64,000 nucleotides of DNA, from NCBI RefSeq assembly GCF_947492965.1, contig NZ_CANLOZ010000005.1, positions 434,001 through 498,000 on the forward strand, read 5' to 3'. A program made the translations under genes and the position numbers. How positions within the stretch are numbered: position 1 is the first letter of the stretch; each line of letters opens with the position of its first letter. The notes beneath the pieces were generated by a model. It did not search any database. It was not told the DNA's origin and was given only the letters and a program-made list of their open reading frames with translations. This document shows positions 9,295 through 18,515 of this stretch, piece by piece. The DNA is from an uncultured Aquimarina sp. Its GTDB lineage: Bacteria; Bacteroidota; Bacteroidia; Flavobacteriales; Flavobacteriaceae.

Positions 9295-9420
9295 TACTTC
9301 GTCGATATTTTAATTATTTGGACGATTTTACTCTTTTTTCTCATTTCGAAATAAAAAGCAAATATCTCGTATAGTAGTAGATTTATGTGATAACTATTTA
9401 ATCACTTTAAAACATAAATC

Positions 9421-10299
9421 ATGCAAACTACAGAAAAAGTAGTGGATACAGCAGTATCTGCTACAACTGAGACCGGAGGTGCCATTATGGATTCTTTAGG
9501 AGGATTTTTTAACTCTATACAAGAAGGTGTAGGCCAATATGGATTAAAAATTGTGGGAGGAATTGTAGCCCTAATTATTGGTCTCTGGATTGTAAAGATG
9601 ATCATGAAGGCCATCAAAAAAGCGTTTGACAAAAGTAATGTAGATCACACACTAAAACCTTTCTTAGTTACTTTAGTTAATTTCTTACTAAAGGTACTTT
9701 TATTTATTTCTATTGCAGGAATCGTTGGGATTCCAACAGCGACTTTTGCAGCCTTACTAGCAGCTGTTGGTTTAGCTATTGGTGGCGCTTTTAATGGTTC
9801 ATTAGGACATATGGCTGCAGGAGTAATGTTATTAGTTTTCCGACCCTTTAAGGTAGGAGATCTTATCGAAACTGGAGGGAAATTAGGTTTTGTTAAGGAA
9901 ATTTCGGTTTTCGTTACCATCTTAGAAACGTTCCAAAACAAAACAGAAATCATTCCTAATGGTTCTATTACTTCAGGAACAATCACCAACCTTACTACAA
10001 TTGGTAACTTAAGAGTAGATATGCCTTTTGGTATCCAATATGGAACCGATATCGAAAAGGCAAAACAAATCGTGCTAGAGGTAATGAAAAATGATCCAAA
10101 AGTAATGAATGATCCTGCACCAAGAGTTGCTGTTAATAATTTGGGAGCGAACGGAGTTGAACTATTAGCACTACCTTATTCTACTTGCGATGATTATTGG
10201 GATGTATATTGGGATACACGTCAAAAAATTGTTGAGGCATTAGGTAATGCTAACTATGCAGCACCATTACCACAACGTATTGTGACTATGAAATCATAA
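9421..10299 (+). CDS. Small-conductance mechanosensitive channel (MscS family)
   Basis: This 292-residue protein has an N-terminal amphipathic segment, then three membrane helices: ~40-60, ~80-100 and the pore-lining TM3 ~105-130, rich in Ala/Gly (FAALLAAVGLAIGGAFNGSLGHMAAGVMLLVFRPF). A soluble beta-rich MscS domain follows, with the family's VGDLIETGGKLGFVKEI and IPNGSITSGTITNLT segments. It acts as an osmotic release valve in the inner membrane. A strong bidirectional terminator follows the gene. Confidence 0.92.
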   Translation: MQTTEKVVDTAVSATTETGGAIMDSLGGFFNSIQEGVGQYGLKIVGGIVALIIGLWIVKMIMKAIKKAFDKSNVDHTLKPFLVTLVNFLLKVLLFISIAGIVGIPTATFAALLAAVGLAIGGAFNGSLGHMAAGVMLLVFRPFKVGDLIETGGKLGFVKEISVFVTILETFQNKTEIIPNGSITSGTITNLTTIGNLRVDMPFGIQYGTDIEKAKQIVLEVMKNDPKVMNDPAPRVAVNNLGANGVELLALPYSTCDDYWDVYWDTRQKIVEALGNANYAAPLPQRIVTMKS

Positions 10300-10323
10300 G
10301 TACACAACTAAAATATTATTTAC

Positions 10324-10361
10324 AAAAAAAGCGTCGTATATAAAATACGACGCTTTTTTTT
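10324..10361. terminator. Bidirectional intrinsic terminator between the MscS gene and yajC
   Basis: A perfect 9-bp stem (GCGTCGTAT / ATACGACGC, 10331-10339 with 10345-10353) has a 5-base loop and is flanked by A-run and T-run, so it works for both convergent genes. Confidence 0.88.
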
Positions 10362-10375
10362 AGCTATAGCCTTTA

Positions 10376-10675
10376 TTACTTTTTCTTTTCTGCAGGTGGA
10401 GCATTTAATTTCTGACTCATTTCTAGTGAAATGGCAGATTTATCAAATGTTAGCTTTCCTGATCCAGTTTCGATAATAACGGCATTATTTTTTTCGCTGA
10501 AGTCAAAAACTTTTCCATGAAGACCGCTTTTTGTTACGACACGATCTCCTTTCTTAAGTTCTTCAGCAAATTTCTTCTCCTTTTTAGCCTTTTGCATTTG
10601 TGGACGTATCATAAAAAAATACATCACTACAAATATCAGAAGTATAAAAGGTAACTGTCCTCCAAATCCTTCCAT
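10376..10675 (-). CDS. yajC: Sec translocon accessory subunit YajC
   Basis: This 99-residue protein has one N-terminal membrane helix (LPFILLIFVVMYFFMI) followed by RPQMQKAKKEKKF and then a small beta domain (LKKGDRVVTKSGLHGKV). This is the standard YajC layout. It associates with SecDF at the Sec translocon in the inner membrane. It is the last gene of a nusB-DUF1573-yajC run with a 5-base gap to DUF1573, and it ends at the bidirectional terminator. Confidence 0.93.
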   Translation of the reverse strand: MEGFGGQLPFILLIFVVMYFFMIRPQMQKAKKEKKFAEELKKGDRVVTKSGLHGKVFDFSEKNNAVIIETGSGKLTFDKSAISLEMSQKLNAPPAEKKK

Positions 10676-10680
10676 AAATA

Positions 10681-11160
10681 TTACTCACTTACAGGAGTTC
10701 CGCTAACTGGCTTAGCTTTAGGAGTTACCATTGCCTTAATCTTAAGGATTTCTTTTCCTGCTTCAGTGTTTGCAGTAATAGTAACTTGTTTGTTCTGAGC
10801 ATTAGGCTTTCCGTTAGAGTTAAACTTTACTAACATAGATCCTGTTGCTCCTGGTGCTACTGGTTCTTTAGTCCACTCAGGAACTGTACAACCACAACTA
10901 CCTTTTGCGTTTACAATTACTAAAGGAGCTTTACCTGTGTTTGTAAATGTAAATGTATGCTCTACAACATCACCTTCGTTGATAGTTCCAAAATCGTGCT
11001 CTGTTTCAGAGAAAGTCATTACAGGAAAATCTGTGTTTTTTGCATCACGATCTGCAGCATCTGCTACATTTTCTTCTTTAACTTTTTCTGCTGCATTATC
11101 TTTACAAGACATAAATGTCAAAGCAAAAACACCAGCCAAAATTAAGATTCCTTTTTTCAT
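10681..11160 (-). CDS. DUF1573 domain lipoprotein
   Basis: This 159-residue protein has a lipoprotein signal (lipid cysteine about residue 19, FMSCKDNA). The Ig-like DUF1573 domain spans ~45-145, with FSETEHDFGTINEGDVVEH, the GSCGCTVPEW motif and PVAPGATGSMLVKFNS. The fold resembles ASH/MSP-type domains. The Cys-Gly-Cys motif is strongly conserved in the family but its function is not known. It sits between nusB and yajC, a common order in flavobacteria. Confidence 0.9.
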   Translation of the reverse strand: MKKGILILAGVFALTFMSCKDNAAEKVKEENVADAADRDAKNTDFPVMTFSETEHDFGTINEGDVVEHTFTFTNTGKAPLVIVNAKGSCGCTVPEWTKEPVAPGATGSMLVKFNSNGKPNAQNKQVTITANTEAGKEILKIKAMVTPKAKPVSGTPVSE

Positions 11161-11209
11161 TACTTGGGTTTTTAATTAATTGAGGGTTAAAAATACTATT
11201 TTTTTTGAA

Positions 11210-12154
11210 CTACATAAGTCCACGGCCAACTTTATTTAATTTACCGTTTTCTTGATACTCTTTTGATATTTTATCAAGAATTCCATTGATAAATATACTA
11301 CTCTTTGGAGTACTATATTCCTTTGCAATCTCTAAATATTCGTTAATTGTTACTTTTACAGGTATTGATGGAAACTTTTGAAACTCACAAATTGCCATTT
11401 TAATCACTGCTTTATCCAATTCTGCAATTCGGTCTTTATCCCAATTTGGTGTTTTACCTTCTATCTCTTTTGCAAACTCTACTCCTTTTAAGGCAGTTTT
11501 TCTAAAAATATCTTTTGCAAATTTTTTGTCGTCGATATCTTTATAAAGACTCGGTAATGACATATGCTCATCATGTGTCTTTTTGATTTTTCTGAGCATT
11601 TTAATAATTCCAGTATTTATAAGCGGTAGATCATCAATCCAGGTAAGTTTTTGATCCTCTATATATTCGTAGAGCTTTTCATTAGGAGCTATAATCTCTT
11701 TGAATACATCAAGAATAAAATCTTTATCCTCTTTAAAAGAGCTCATTTTTGTACTCATGTAATCAGAGTATAGTTCACTCTTTTTAATTTCTTTCCAAAG
11801 TATTTTTACATACTCGTCATCTAGATCCCAACAATTTAATTTCTTGCGATCCATAGCTTCCTTTAATTCTAGATTCTTTTCTAGCAATAAAAGAACTTCA
11901 TTATTGATAAACTTTAAATTTGGATTTTTCTCTTCTGAAGTAGCTAAATGTTTTTTCTGACTTTTTTCTACAAAATCAGCCGCATGTTTTCTTATTTCTA
12001 CCAAAAGTTGCAGGTTAATAAGAAATAAATCGTACATCTGATCGATACTAAAAAGTAAAAACTTTTCTTCTTTATCTAAATTATCACTTTGCGTCTGCTC
12101 CATAGCGTAGAGTGACTGCATTACTTTAACTCGAATATGTCTTCTGGTTAACAT
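11210..12154 (-). CDS. nusB: Transcription antitermination factor NusB (long Bacteroidota form)
   Basis: The protein has 314 residues, about twice the E. coli length. It begins MLTRRHIRVKVMQSLYAM, has a long charged helical insert (~residues 30-190), and ends with the all-helical NusB domain: FRKTALKGVEFAKEI, NWDKDRIAELDKAVIKMAICEF, PVKVTINEYLEIAKEYSTPKSSIFINGILDKI. NusB binds BoxA RNA with NusE in rRNA antitermination. The N-terminal extension is normal for Bacteroidota. It is the first gene of the nusB-DUF1573-yajC unit. Confidence 0.92.
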   Translation of the reverse strand: MLTRRHIRVKVMQSLYAMEQTQSDNLDKEEKFLLFSIDQMYDLFLINLQLLVEIRKHAADFVEKSQKKHLATSEEKNPNLKFINNEVLLLLEKNLELKEAMDRKKLNCWDLDDEYVKILWKEIKKSELYSDYMSTKMSSFKEDKDFILDVFKEIIAPNEKLYEYIEDQKLTWIDDLPLINTGIIKMLRKIKKTHDEHMSLPSLYKDIDDKKFAKDIFRKTALKGVEFAKEIEGKTPNWDKDRIAELDKAVIKMAICEFQKFPSIPVKVTINEYLEIAKEYSTPKSSIFINGILDKISKEYQENGKLNKVGRGLM

Positions 12155-12171
12155 AAGAAATTACAAAGAAC

Positions 12172-12211
12172 ATTAATAAAAAGGGGGCGAAAGTGGTTCT
12201 CACTTTCGCCC
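12172..12211 (-). terminator. Intrinsic terminator after leucine-type dehydrogenase
   Basis: An 11-bp stem (GGGCGAAAGTG / CACTTTCGCCC) with a 5-base loop is followed on the minus strand by CCTTTTTATT. It lies between the dehydrogenase stop and the nusB start, so the two are separate transcripts. Confidence 0.85.
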
Positions 12212-12284
12212 TGCAAAAATACTATTATTTTTATTCTACAAGTTCTAAAACTTACATTATTATATTGTAAATTTTAGATTACTA

Positions 12285-13382
12285 TTATTTGCTATTTTTT
12301 TTAGAAGCAATTCTTTCTTCAGCAATGCTCATTGCAGCAGCATTCGTAGTCATCCCTGTAGCTTTTGCTTTATTCAAAATATCTAATGTAGTATTGTAAA
12401 TATTTTCGGTTTTAGATTTAATCTGCTCTCTACCGTACCCTTCTATTTCTGCGTATACATTAATAATACCTCCTGCATTAATTAAGAAATCAGGAGCATA
12501 AACAATACCTCTTTCTTGTAATAAAGGTCCATGGATATTCTCGGTAGCTAATTGATTATTTGCAGCTCCTGCAATAACTTTTACTTTTAACTTATCTATA
12601 GTATCATTATTAATAGTAGCTCCTAAAGCACACGGCGCATAGATATCCGCTTCTTCCGCATATAAATCTTGTCCTCTGTATATATCAACTCCGTACGCAG
12701 CACTTACTTGCTCTAAACGTTCTTGATTGATATCTGCAATAATTACGTTAGCACCTTCTTCTGCAGTTAAACGAACTAATTCCTCTCCTACATGACCTAT
12801 TCCTTGTACCAATATCTTTTTGCCCTCTAGATTATCTGTTCCATAAGCAAACTTAGCAGATGCTTTCATACCCATATACACTCCATACGCAGTTACTGGT
12901 GATGGATTACCCGCTCCTCCTTTTTCTTCAGAAATACCTGTTACATAAGGAGTAACTTCTCTAACAGTATCCATATCAGAAGTCTCCATTCCAACGTCTT
13001 CTGCTGTGTAGTATTTTCCTCCTAAGGTATGTACAAACTCTCCAAAACGTCTCATCAATGCTGGTGTTTTGACCGTCTTAGGATCTCCGATGATTACCGC
13101 TTTACCACCACCAAGATTTAAACCAGTGATTGCAGCTTTGTAGGTCATACCTCTAGACAAACGTAATACATCATTTAATGCATCCCATTCTGTTTGATAA
13201 TTATACATTCTAGTACCTCCCAAAGCAGGTCCTAAAATTGTGTTATGCACACCAATTATTGCCTTTAATCCTGTATCTTTGTCTTGACAAAAAACAACTT
13301 GTTCGTGATCATTAAAAGACAATTGTCCAAATACTGGAGCTTCTTTTTTTAATTGATTTGCAGTAAGCACTTCAGTTATCAT
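12285..13382 (-). CDS. Glu/Leu/Phe/Val dehydrogenase (leucine dehydrogenase type)
   Basis: This 365-residue enzyme deaminates branched-chain (or related) amino acids with NAD. The N-terminal dimerisation domain holds ALGGTRMYNY and GGGKAVIIGDPK with the catalytic Lys. The C-terminal Rossmann domain has GIGHVGEELVRL, APCALGATIN and GAANNQLA. The length and motifs suit leucine dehydrogenase, but Val or Phe activity cannot be excluded. With the HMG-CoA lyase at 4.3-5.2 kb it would serve leucine breakdown. It is flanked by its own terminator and divergent from the ABC exporter. Confidence 0.9.
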   Translation of the reverse strand: MITEVLTANQLKKEAPVFGQLSFNDHEQVVFCQDKDTGLKAIIGVHNTILGPALGGTRMYNYQTEWDALNDVLRLSRGMTYKAAITGLNLGGGKAVIIGDPKTVKTPALMRRFGEFVHTLGGKYYTAEDVGMETSDMDTVREVTPYVTGISEEKGGAGNPSPVTAYGVYMGMKASAKFAYGTDNLEGKKILVQGIGHVGEELVRLTAEEGANVIIADINQERLEQVSAAYGVDIYRGQDLYAEEADIYAPCALGATINNDTIDKLKVKVIAGAANNQLATENIHGPLLQERGIVYAPDFLINAGGIINVYAEIEGYGREQIKSKTENIYNTTLDILNKAKATGMTTNAAAMSIAEERIASKKNSK

Positions 13383-13522
13383 TTTCAGAAATTTTAAAAT
13401 GTTATTATTAAATAATAGTCAAAATTGGAGTGCTAAAATAATGTATTTTTACGAATTTAAAATTTTTTGTTGTTAAATTTTAAGAATTTGTTAATAATTG
13501 AGTTTCTAAAAATCAATACTTT

Positions 13523-15280
13523 ATGCGTGCATTACAGCATCTGAACAAGTACTTCCTGAAATATAAATATCGACTCCTCATCGGTTTATTCATTACTATT
13601 ATTGCCAGAATCTTTGCAGTTGCTGTTCCTAAATTTGTAGGAGACTCTGTAGAAATAGTAGAGCAATATATTAACCATAGTATTACGGATATCAACGAAG
13701 TAAAATCGGGATTGATTACTAACATTTTATTAATTCTTGGTTCGGTTCTTATTGCAGCTTTCTTTACATTTTTAATGAGGCAGACTTTTATCGTTGTGTC
13801 TCGATTTATAGAATTCGATTTAAAAAATGAAGTATTCGAACATTATCAAATTTTGTCTCTGAATTTTTACAAAAAAAATCGAACAGGGGATTTGATGAAT
13901 CGTATTAGTGAAGATGTTTCCAAAGTGAGAATGTATGTAGGTCCCGCGATTATGTATAGCGTAAACACAATAACATTATTTGTAGTAGTAATTGGTTACA
14001 TGATTACAATTGCTCCACAATTAACATTGTATACCGTAGCACCATTACCTATTTTATCTATTTCTATTTATAAACTTAGTGTAGCTATTCATAAGCGAAG
14101 TACTATCGTACAGCAGTATTTATCAAAACTAACCACATTTACGCAAGAATCTTTTAGCGGTATTTCGGTCATTAAAGCGTATGGAATAGAAACTCAAACG
14201 TTGACTAACTTCACAGAGTTATCTAATACTAGTAAAGAAAAAAATATAGATCTGGTTAAAGTTCAGGCGCTATTTTTCCCATTAATGGTACTTCTTATCG
14301 GAGTAAGTAATCTTTTGGTCATCTATATAGGAGGTCAACAGTATATTAACGGTACTATAAAAGATCTGGGGATCATTGTGGAGTTTATCATTTTTGTAAA
14401 TATGCTCACTTGGCCAGTTGCCACTGTTGGTTGGGTTACCTCAATTATTCAACAAGCAGAAGCATCGCAGGTAAGAATTAATGAGTTCTTAAGCCAAGAA
14501 CCAGAAATTACAAATACGGTAACTACCGAGACACCAATTACTGGTAATATCGTATTTGATGACGTTTCATTTACTTATGATGACACAAATATTACAGCTT
14601 TAAAAAATATTAGCTTTTCTATCAATTCTGGCCAAACCATTGCAATAATTGGAAAAACAGGATCTGGAAAATCAACTATTTTGGATTTATTAGGAAGGTT
14701 ATATGATGTAAGCCATGGAGAAATAAAAGTAGACAATACTCCTATTCAAAAATTAAACCTCATCGACTTAAGATCCTCGATTGGATATGTACCACAAGAT
14801 GCATTTTTATTCAGCGACTCTATTAGAAACAATATTAAGTTTGGAAAAACAGACGCTTCAGATGATGATGTCATCCAAGCTGCAAAAAACTCAGCGGTTC
14901 ATAAAAACATTGTAGAATTTAGTAAAGGATATGATACGGTATTAGGCGAACGTGGAATAACTTTATCCGGCGGACAAAAACAGCGTGTATCTATTGCCAG
15001 AGCAATTATTAAAGATCCATCGATATTACTTTTTGATGATTGTTTGTCCGCGGTAGACACAGAAACAGAAGAAGAAATTCTGAATAATCTTCATAGAATT
15101 TCTAAAAATAAGACTACTTTTATCGTAAGTCATCGTGTTTCTACAGCTAGAAATGCGGATAAAATAATCGTACTAGACGAAGGAAAAATTATCCAAAAAG
15201 GTACTCATAATCAACTATTAGAGGTCGATGGATACTACAAAGAACTGTATTTAAAACAGCTTAGCGAAAAAGAAATTTGA
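13523..15280 (+). CDS. ABC exporter, fused permease and ATPase (MsbA-like)
   Basis: This 585-residue half-transporter has six membrane helices in residues ~1-310 (type I exporter fold with the NRISEDVSKVRMYVGPA region). The nucleotide-binding domain covers ~340-575, with Walker A GKTGSGKST, Q-loop VPQDAFLF, signature LSGGQKQR, Walker B ILLFDDCLSAVD and the H-loop SHR. It should work as a dimer in the inner membrane, exporting lipids, drugs or peptides; the substrate cannot be assigned. Confidence 0.92.
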   Translation: MRALQHLNKYFLKYKYRLLIGLFITIIARIFAVAVPKFVGDSVEIVEQYINHSITDINEVKSGLITNILLILGSVLIAAFFTFLMRQTFIVVSRFIEFDLKNEVFEHYQILSLNFYKKNRTGDLMNRISEDVSKVRMYVGPAIMYSVNTITLFVVVIGYMITIAPQLTLYTVAPLPILSISIYKLSVAIHKRSTIVQQYLSKLTTFTQESFSGISVIKAYGIETQTLTNFTELSNTSKEKNIDLVKVQALFFPLMVLLIGVSNLLVIYIGGQQYINGTIKDLGIIVEFIIFVNMLTWPVATVGWVTSIIQQAEASQVRINEFLSQEPEITNTVTTETPITGNIVFDDVSFTYDDTNITALKNISFSINSGQTIAIIGKTGSGKSTILDLLGRLYDVSHGEIKVDNTPIQKLNLIDLRSSIGYVPQDAFLFSDSIRNNIKFGKTDASDDDVIQAAKNSAVHKNIVEFSKGYDTVLGERGITLSGGQKQRVSIARAIIKDPSILLFDDCLSAVDTETEEEILNNLHRISKNKTTFIVSHRVSTARNADKIIVLDEGKIIQKGTHNQLLEVDGYYKELYLKQLSEKEI

Positions 15281-15358
15281 TATTTTGTTGTACGATTAAC
15301 AATTTTTTTGGATTTTTGATTCCATCGTAACAGACTAATTAATTAAGAAATAAGGATT

Positions 15359-15751
15359 ATGAGCGATAATGAAATGTTGGATAAAGAGGAAATTTTCTCA
15401 AAAGTTTTAAGAGCAGGTAGAAGAACCTATTTCTTTGATGTAAGATCGACAAAAGCAGGGGATTATTATCTTACTATTACAGAAAGCAAAAAATTCACTA
15501 ACGATGACGGATCTTTTCATTACAAAAAGCACAAGATCTATTTATACAAAGAAGATTTTGCTGGATTCACTGAGATATTAAATGAAATGACCGATTTTAT
15601 CGTTAATGAAAAAGGTGAAGAAGTAATCAGTGAGAGACATCAAAGAGATTATCAGAAGTCTTATGACCACAGTGCGGTATCCGCTTCGGTTAATGAAGAA
15701 GTTACTGCTTCTACTGAAAGTTTTACAGATGTAAGCTTTGACGATATATAA
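15359..15751 (+). CDS. DUF3276 / PUR-alpha-like nucleic-acid-binding protein
   Basis: This 130-residue protein has a single PUR repeat: EEIFSKVLRAGRRTYFFDVRSTKAGDYYLTITESKK, then HKIYLYKEDFAGFTEILNEMTDFI. An acidic, disordered tail follows. The Bacteroidota DUF3276 family shares the fold of eukaryotic PUR-alpha and Borrelia BpuR, which bind single-stranded nucleic acid. It is widespread and probably a regulator of RNA or DNA, but its targets are unknown. A terminator follows 28 bases after the stop. Confidence 0.88.
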   Translation: MSDNEMLDKEEIFSKVLRAGRRTYFFDVRSTKAGDYYLTITESKKFTNDDGSFHYKKHKIYLYKEDFAGFTEILNEMTDFIVNEKGEEVISERHQRDYQKSYDHSAVSASVNEEVTASTESFTDVSFDDI

Positions 15752-15778
15752 GAATAATAAGTTATGTTAAACTTATGC

Positions 15779-15810
15779 AAACCGCTTCAATCTCTGAAGC
15801 GGTTTTTTTT
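15779..15810 (+). terminator. Intrinsic terminator after the DUF3276 gene
   Basis: An 11-bp stem (AAACCGCTTCA / TGAAGCGGTTT) has a 5-base loop and an eight-T tail. The same stem arms recur in the terminator after htpG at 60.7 kb. Confidence 0.9.
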
Positions 15811-15853
15811 ATTTTCGACAGCATTAAACTCAACAATCGCAGATATCATTCCT

Positions 15854-18367
15854 ATGAAATACTTCTTATCTATCATTTTTTCAATTTTATCACTTTCTTC
15901 TTTTGCTCAAAAAAATCTTTCGTTAGACTATTATTTACCAAAAGATGTATCTTATAACCCTAACATTCCCACTCCACAGAGTATTTTAGGTTTCGTTCCC
16001 GGTAAATGGCATGTTACACATGATAAGTTGGTGGAGTACATGAAAAGTTTAGCAAAAGCTTCATCTAGAATTACTATTGAAGATCGCGGAAAAACTTTTG
16101 AAGACAGACCTCTTATTCTTCTCACCATTACTTCAGAGAAAAACCATCAGAACCTTGAAAAAATTAGAAAAGAACATCTAGAACTTACAACAAGTACTTC
16201 TAACACGAAAGATATCTCATCTATGCCCGCTATTGTATACCAAGGACTTTCTATTCATGGTAATGAACCAAGTGGATCTAACGCAGGTTTAGTAGCGGCG
16301 TATTATCTTGCTGCTGCTCAAGGACCAAAAATTGATGAGCTCTTAGAAAATGTTGTTATTTTATTCGACCCATCTCTTAACCCTGATGGCTTGCAGCGAT
16401 TTTCTTATTGGGCGAATACCAACAAAAGTAAAAACATTAATCCTGATCCACAGGATAGAGAATATAGCGAAGTATGGCCAGGAGGAAGAACGAATCACTA
16501 CTGGTTTGATATGAATCGTGATTGGTTGCCTGTACAATTACCAGAATCTAGAGCTCGAATAGCTACTTTTCATAAGTGGTATCCTAACGTCTTAACGGAT
16601 CATCATGAGATGGGAACAAATAGCACGTTTTTCTTTCAACCAGGAATACAATCAAGAACCCATCCATTAACACCAAAATTAAATCAGGAACTCACAAAGA
16701 AAATTGGCAACTACCATGCAGATGCTTTAAATAAAATTGGGTCTTTATACTATACCGAAGAAAATTTTGATGACTTCTACTACGGAAAAGGATCTACATT
16801 TCCTGATATCAATGGAGGAATAGGTATTTTATTCGAACAAGGGAGTTCTCGTGGTCATGCTCAGGAAAGTGACAACGGAATACTAACATTTCCTTTTACC
16901 ATTAGAAATCAGTTTACCGCGATGTTATCGACCTTAGAAGCTGCCAAATCTATGCGTACTGAGTTATTGCAATATCAAAAAAACTTCTACTCTAACGCGC
17001 GCAGAGAAGCAGAAAATGGCGCTTATCTTTTCGGAAACGAAAAAGATGCAGCCTCTGCATATCACCTAGCCGAAATCCTAAAAAGACATCAAGTTTCATT
17101 TTATAAATTAAAAAATGATATCTCTTCTAATGGTAAAAAATTCAAAAAAGGATATAGTTATGTAGTACCAAAAAATCAAAAGCAAAGTCGCTTGATCAAA
17201 GCTATGTTCGAGAAACGGACTAAGTTCCAAGACAGTCTATTTTATGATGTGTCTGCTTGGACATTCCCACTAGCTTTTAATTTGGATTTTAGCGAAAGAG
17301 CTTCTACTACAGAATTAGGTAATGAAGTTACAAATTTGGAGTTTAGAAAACCTACGGTAATTGCAAAAAGTAACTATGCCTATCTTATGGAATGGCATGA
17401 GTACTATACTCCAGCGGTTTTATATAAGATTCTTCGTAAAGGATTAAGAGCTAAGGTAGGAATGACACCTTTTTCTGTAGAAAACAAGAACTACGACTAT
17501 GGAACTATAATGATTCCTATTCAGAATCAAAGACTAAGTGCAGACGAACTCCATACATTTTTACAACAGCTAGCCGCAGAAAATCATGTGGATATCACTG
17601 GAGTTTCAACCGGTTTAACTTCAGGAATAGACCTAGGAAGTAGTCAGTTTAGAGCATTAAGTTTACCAAAAATAGCATTGTTAACAGGAAATGGAATTAC
17701 ACCTTATGACGCTGGAGAAATATGGCATGTAATGGACCAACGTTATAACATCCCGCTTACAAAACTAAATACAGAATCTTTAGAAAGAAGAGGGTTATCC
17801 AGATATACTCATATCATTCTCCCAAACAGCTGGAATCAAAGCATGAGTAAGAATGTGATCGACAAAATAAAAACTTGGATCAGAAATGGAGGAACTCTCA
17901 TTGGATATAGAAATGCCGCACAGTTTTTTAAGAACAATGAGCTCATGAAAATTGAGTTTTCTAAACCTGAAAATGATGCTAAAAATATCTCTTTCGAACA
18001 ACAAAGAGATTTCTTCGGAGCGCAAGTAATTGGTGGTGCTATTTTTGAAGCAAAAACGGACAGATCTCATCCTATCAACTTTGGTTACAAGAATAATAAA
18101 ATTTCCCTTTTCAGGAATACTACATTATTCATCAAACCTGATAAGCAGAGCTACAATAATCCTATTCAGTATACCAAATCCCCTTTATTAAGTGGATATA
18201 TTAGTAAGAAGAATTTAGACTCATTAGCAAGCACAGTTCCCTTTAGACATCAAAGTTTAGGTAGAGGAAATACTATTTTATTTACAGACAATACTAATTT
18301 CAGAGCATTTTGGTATGGCACCAATAAATTACTAATGAATGCTATATTCTTTAGTGATGAAATGTGA
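15854..18367 (+). CDS. Secreted M14 family zinc carboxypeptidase
   Basis: I use the ATG at 15854, giving 837 residues with a clean signal peptide (cleavage near residue 19, SSFAQ). The longer frame from 15764 runs through the terminator and is rejected. The peptidase domain has the zinc motif HGNE (H135, E138), a TDHHEMG segment that supplies the third ligand, MNRDWLPVQLPESR for substrate binding, and the candidate catalytic Glu in GGIGILFEQGSSRGH. A long C-terminal half (~residues 420-837) includes a GATase-like region (IALLTGNGITPYDAGEIWHVMD). It is periplasmic or outer-membrane-associated and digests peptides. Confidence 0.9.
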   Translation: MKYFLSIIFSILSLSSFAQKNLSLDYYLPKDVSYNPNIPTPQSILGFVPGKWHVTHDKLVEYMKSLAKASSRITIEDRGKTFEDRPLILLTITSEKNHQNLEKIRKEHLELTTSTSNTKDISSMPAIVYQGLSIHGNEPSGSNAGLVAAYYLAAAQGPKIDELLENVVILFDPSLNPDGLQRFSYWANTNKSKNINPDPQDREYSEVWPGGRTNHYWFDMNRDWLPVQLPESRARIATFHKWYPNVLTDHHEMGTNSTFFFQPGIQSRTHPLTPKLNQELTKKIGNYHADALNKIGSLYYTEENFDDFYYGKGSTFPDINGGIGILFEQGSSRGHAQESDNGILTFPFTIRNQFTAMLSTLEAAKSMRTELLQYQKNFYSNARREAENGAYLFGNEKDAASAYHLAEILKRHQVSFYKLKNDISSNGKKFKKGYSYVVPKNQKQSRLIKAMFEKRTKFQDSLFYDVSAWTFPLAFNLDFSERASTTELGNEVTNLEFRKPTVIAKSNYAYLMEWHEYYTPAVLYKILRKGLRAKVGMTPFSVENKNYDYGTIMIPIQNQRLSADELHTFLQQLAAENHVDITGVSTGLTSGIDLGSSQFRALSLPKIALLTGNGITPYDAGEIWHVMDQRYNIPLTKLNTESLERRGLSRYTHIILPNSWNQSMSKNVIDKIKTWIRNGGTLIGYRNAAQFFKNNELMKIEFSKPENDAKNISFEQQRDFFGAQVIGGAIFEAKTDRSHPINFGYKNNKISLFRNTTLFIKPDKQSYNNPIQYTKSPLLSGYISKKNLDSLASTVPFRHQSLGRGNTILFTDNTNFRAFWYGTNKLLMNAIFFSDEM

Positions 18368-18515
18368 TAACGTTCACATTTTCACCTAACAAATACTATT
18401 AGACAGAGCAGTTTTTAAGTGCCGTTTGGCGGATGAAGTCTTTTAGACTTGGACAACCTTAATACTACTATACATATTTCGATAGTAAAAATAGGTGCTT
18501 TTATTTTACAAAGTG

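Noticed and set aside
15764..15853. Upstream extension of the M14 carboxypeptidase
   Set aside because: It reads through a strong terminator hairpin and lacks a signal peptide; the ATG at 15854 gives a clean one.
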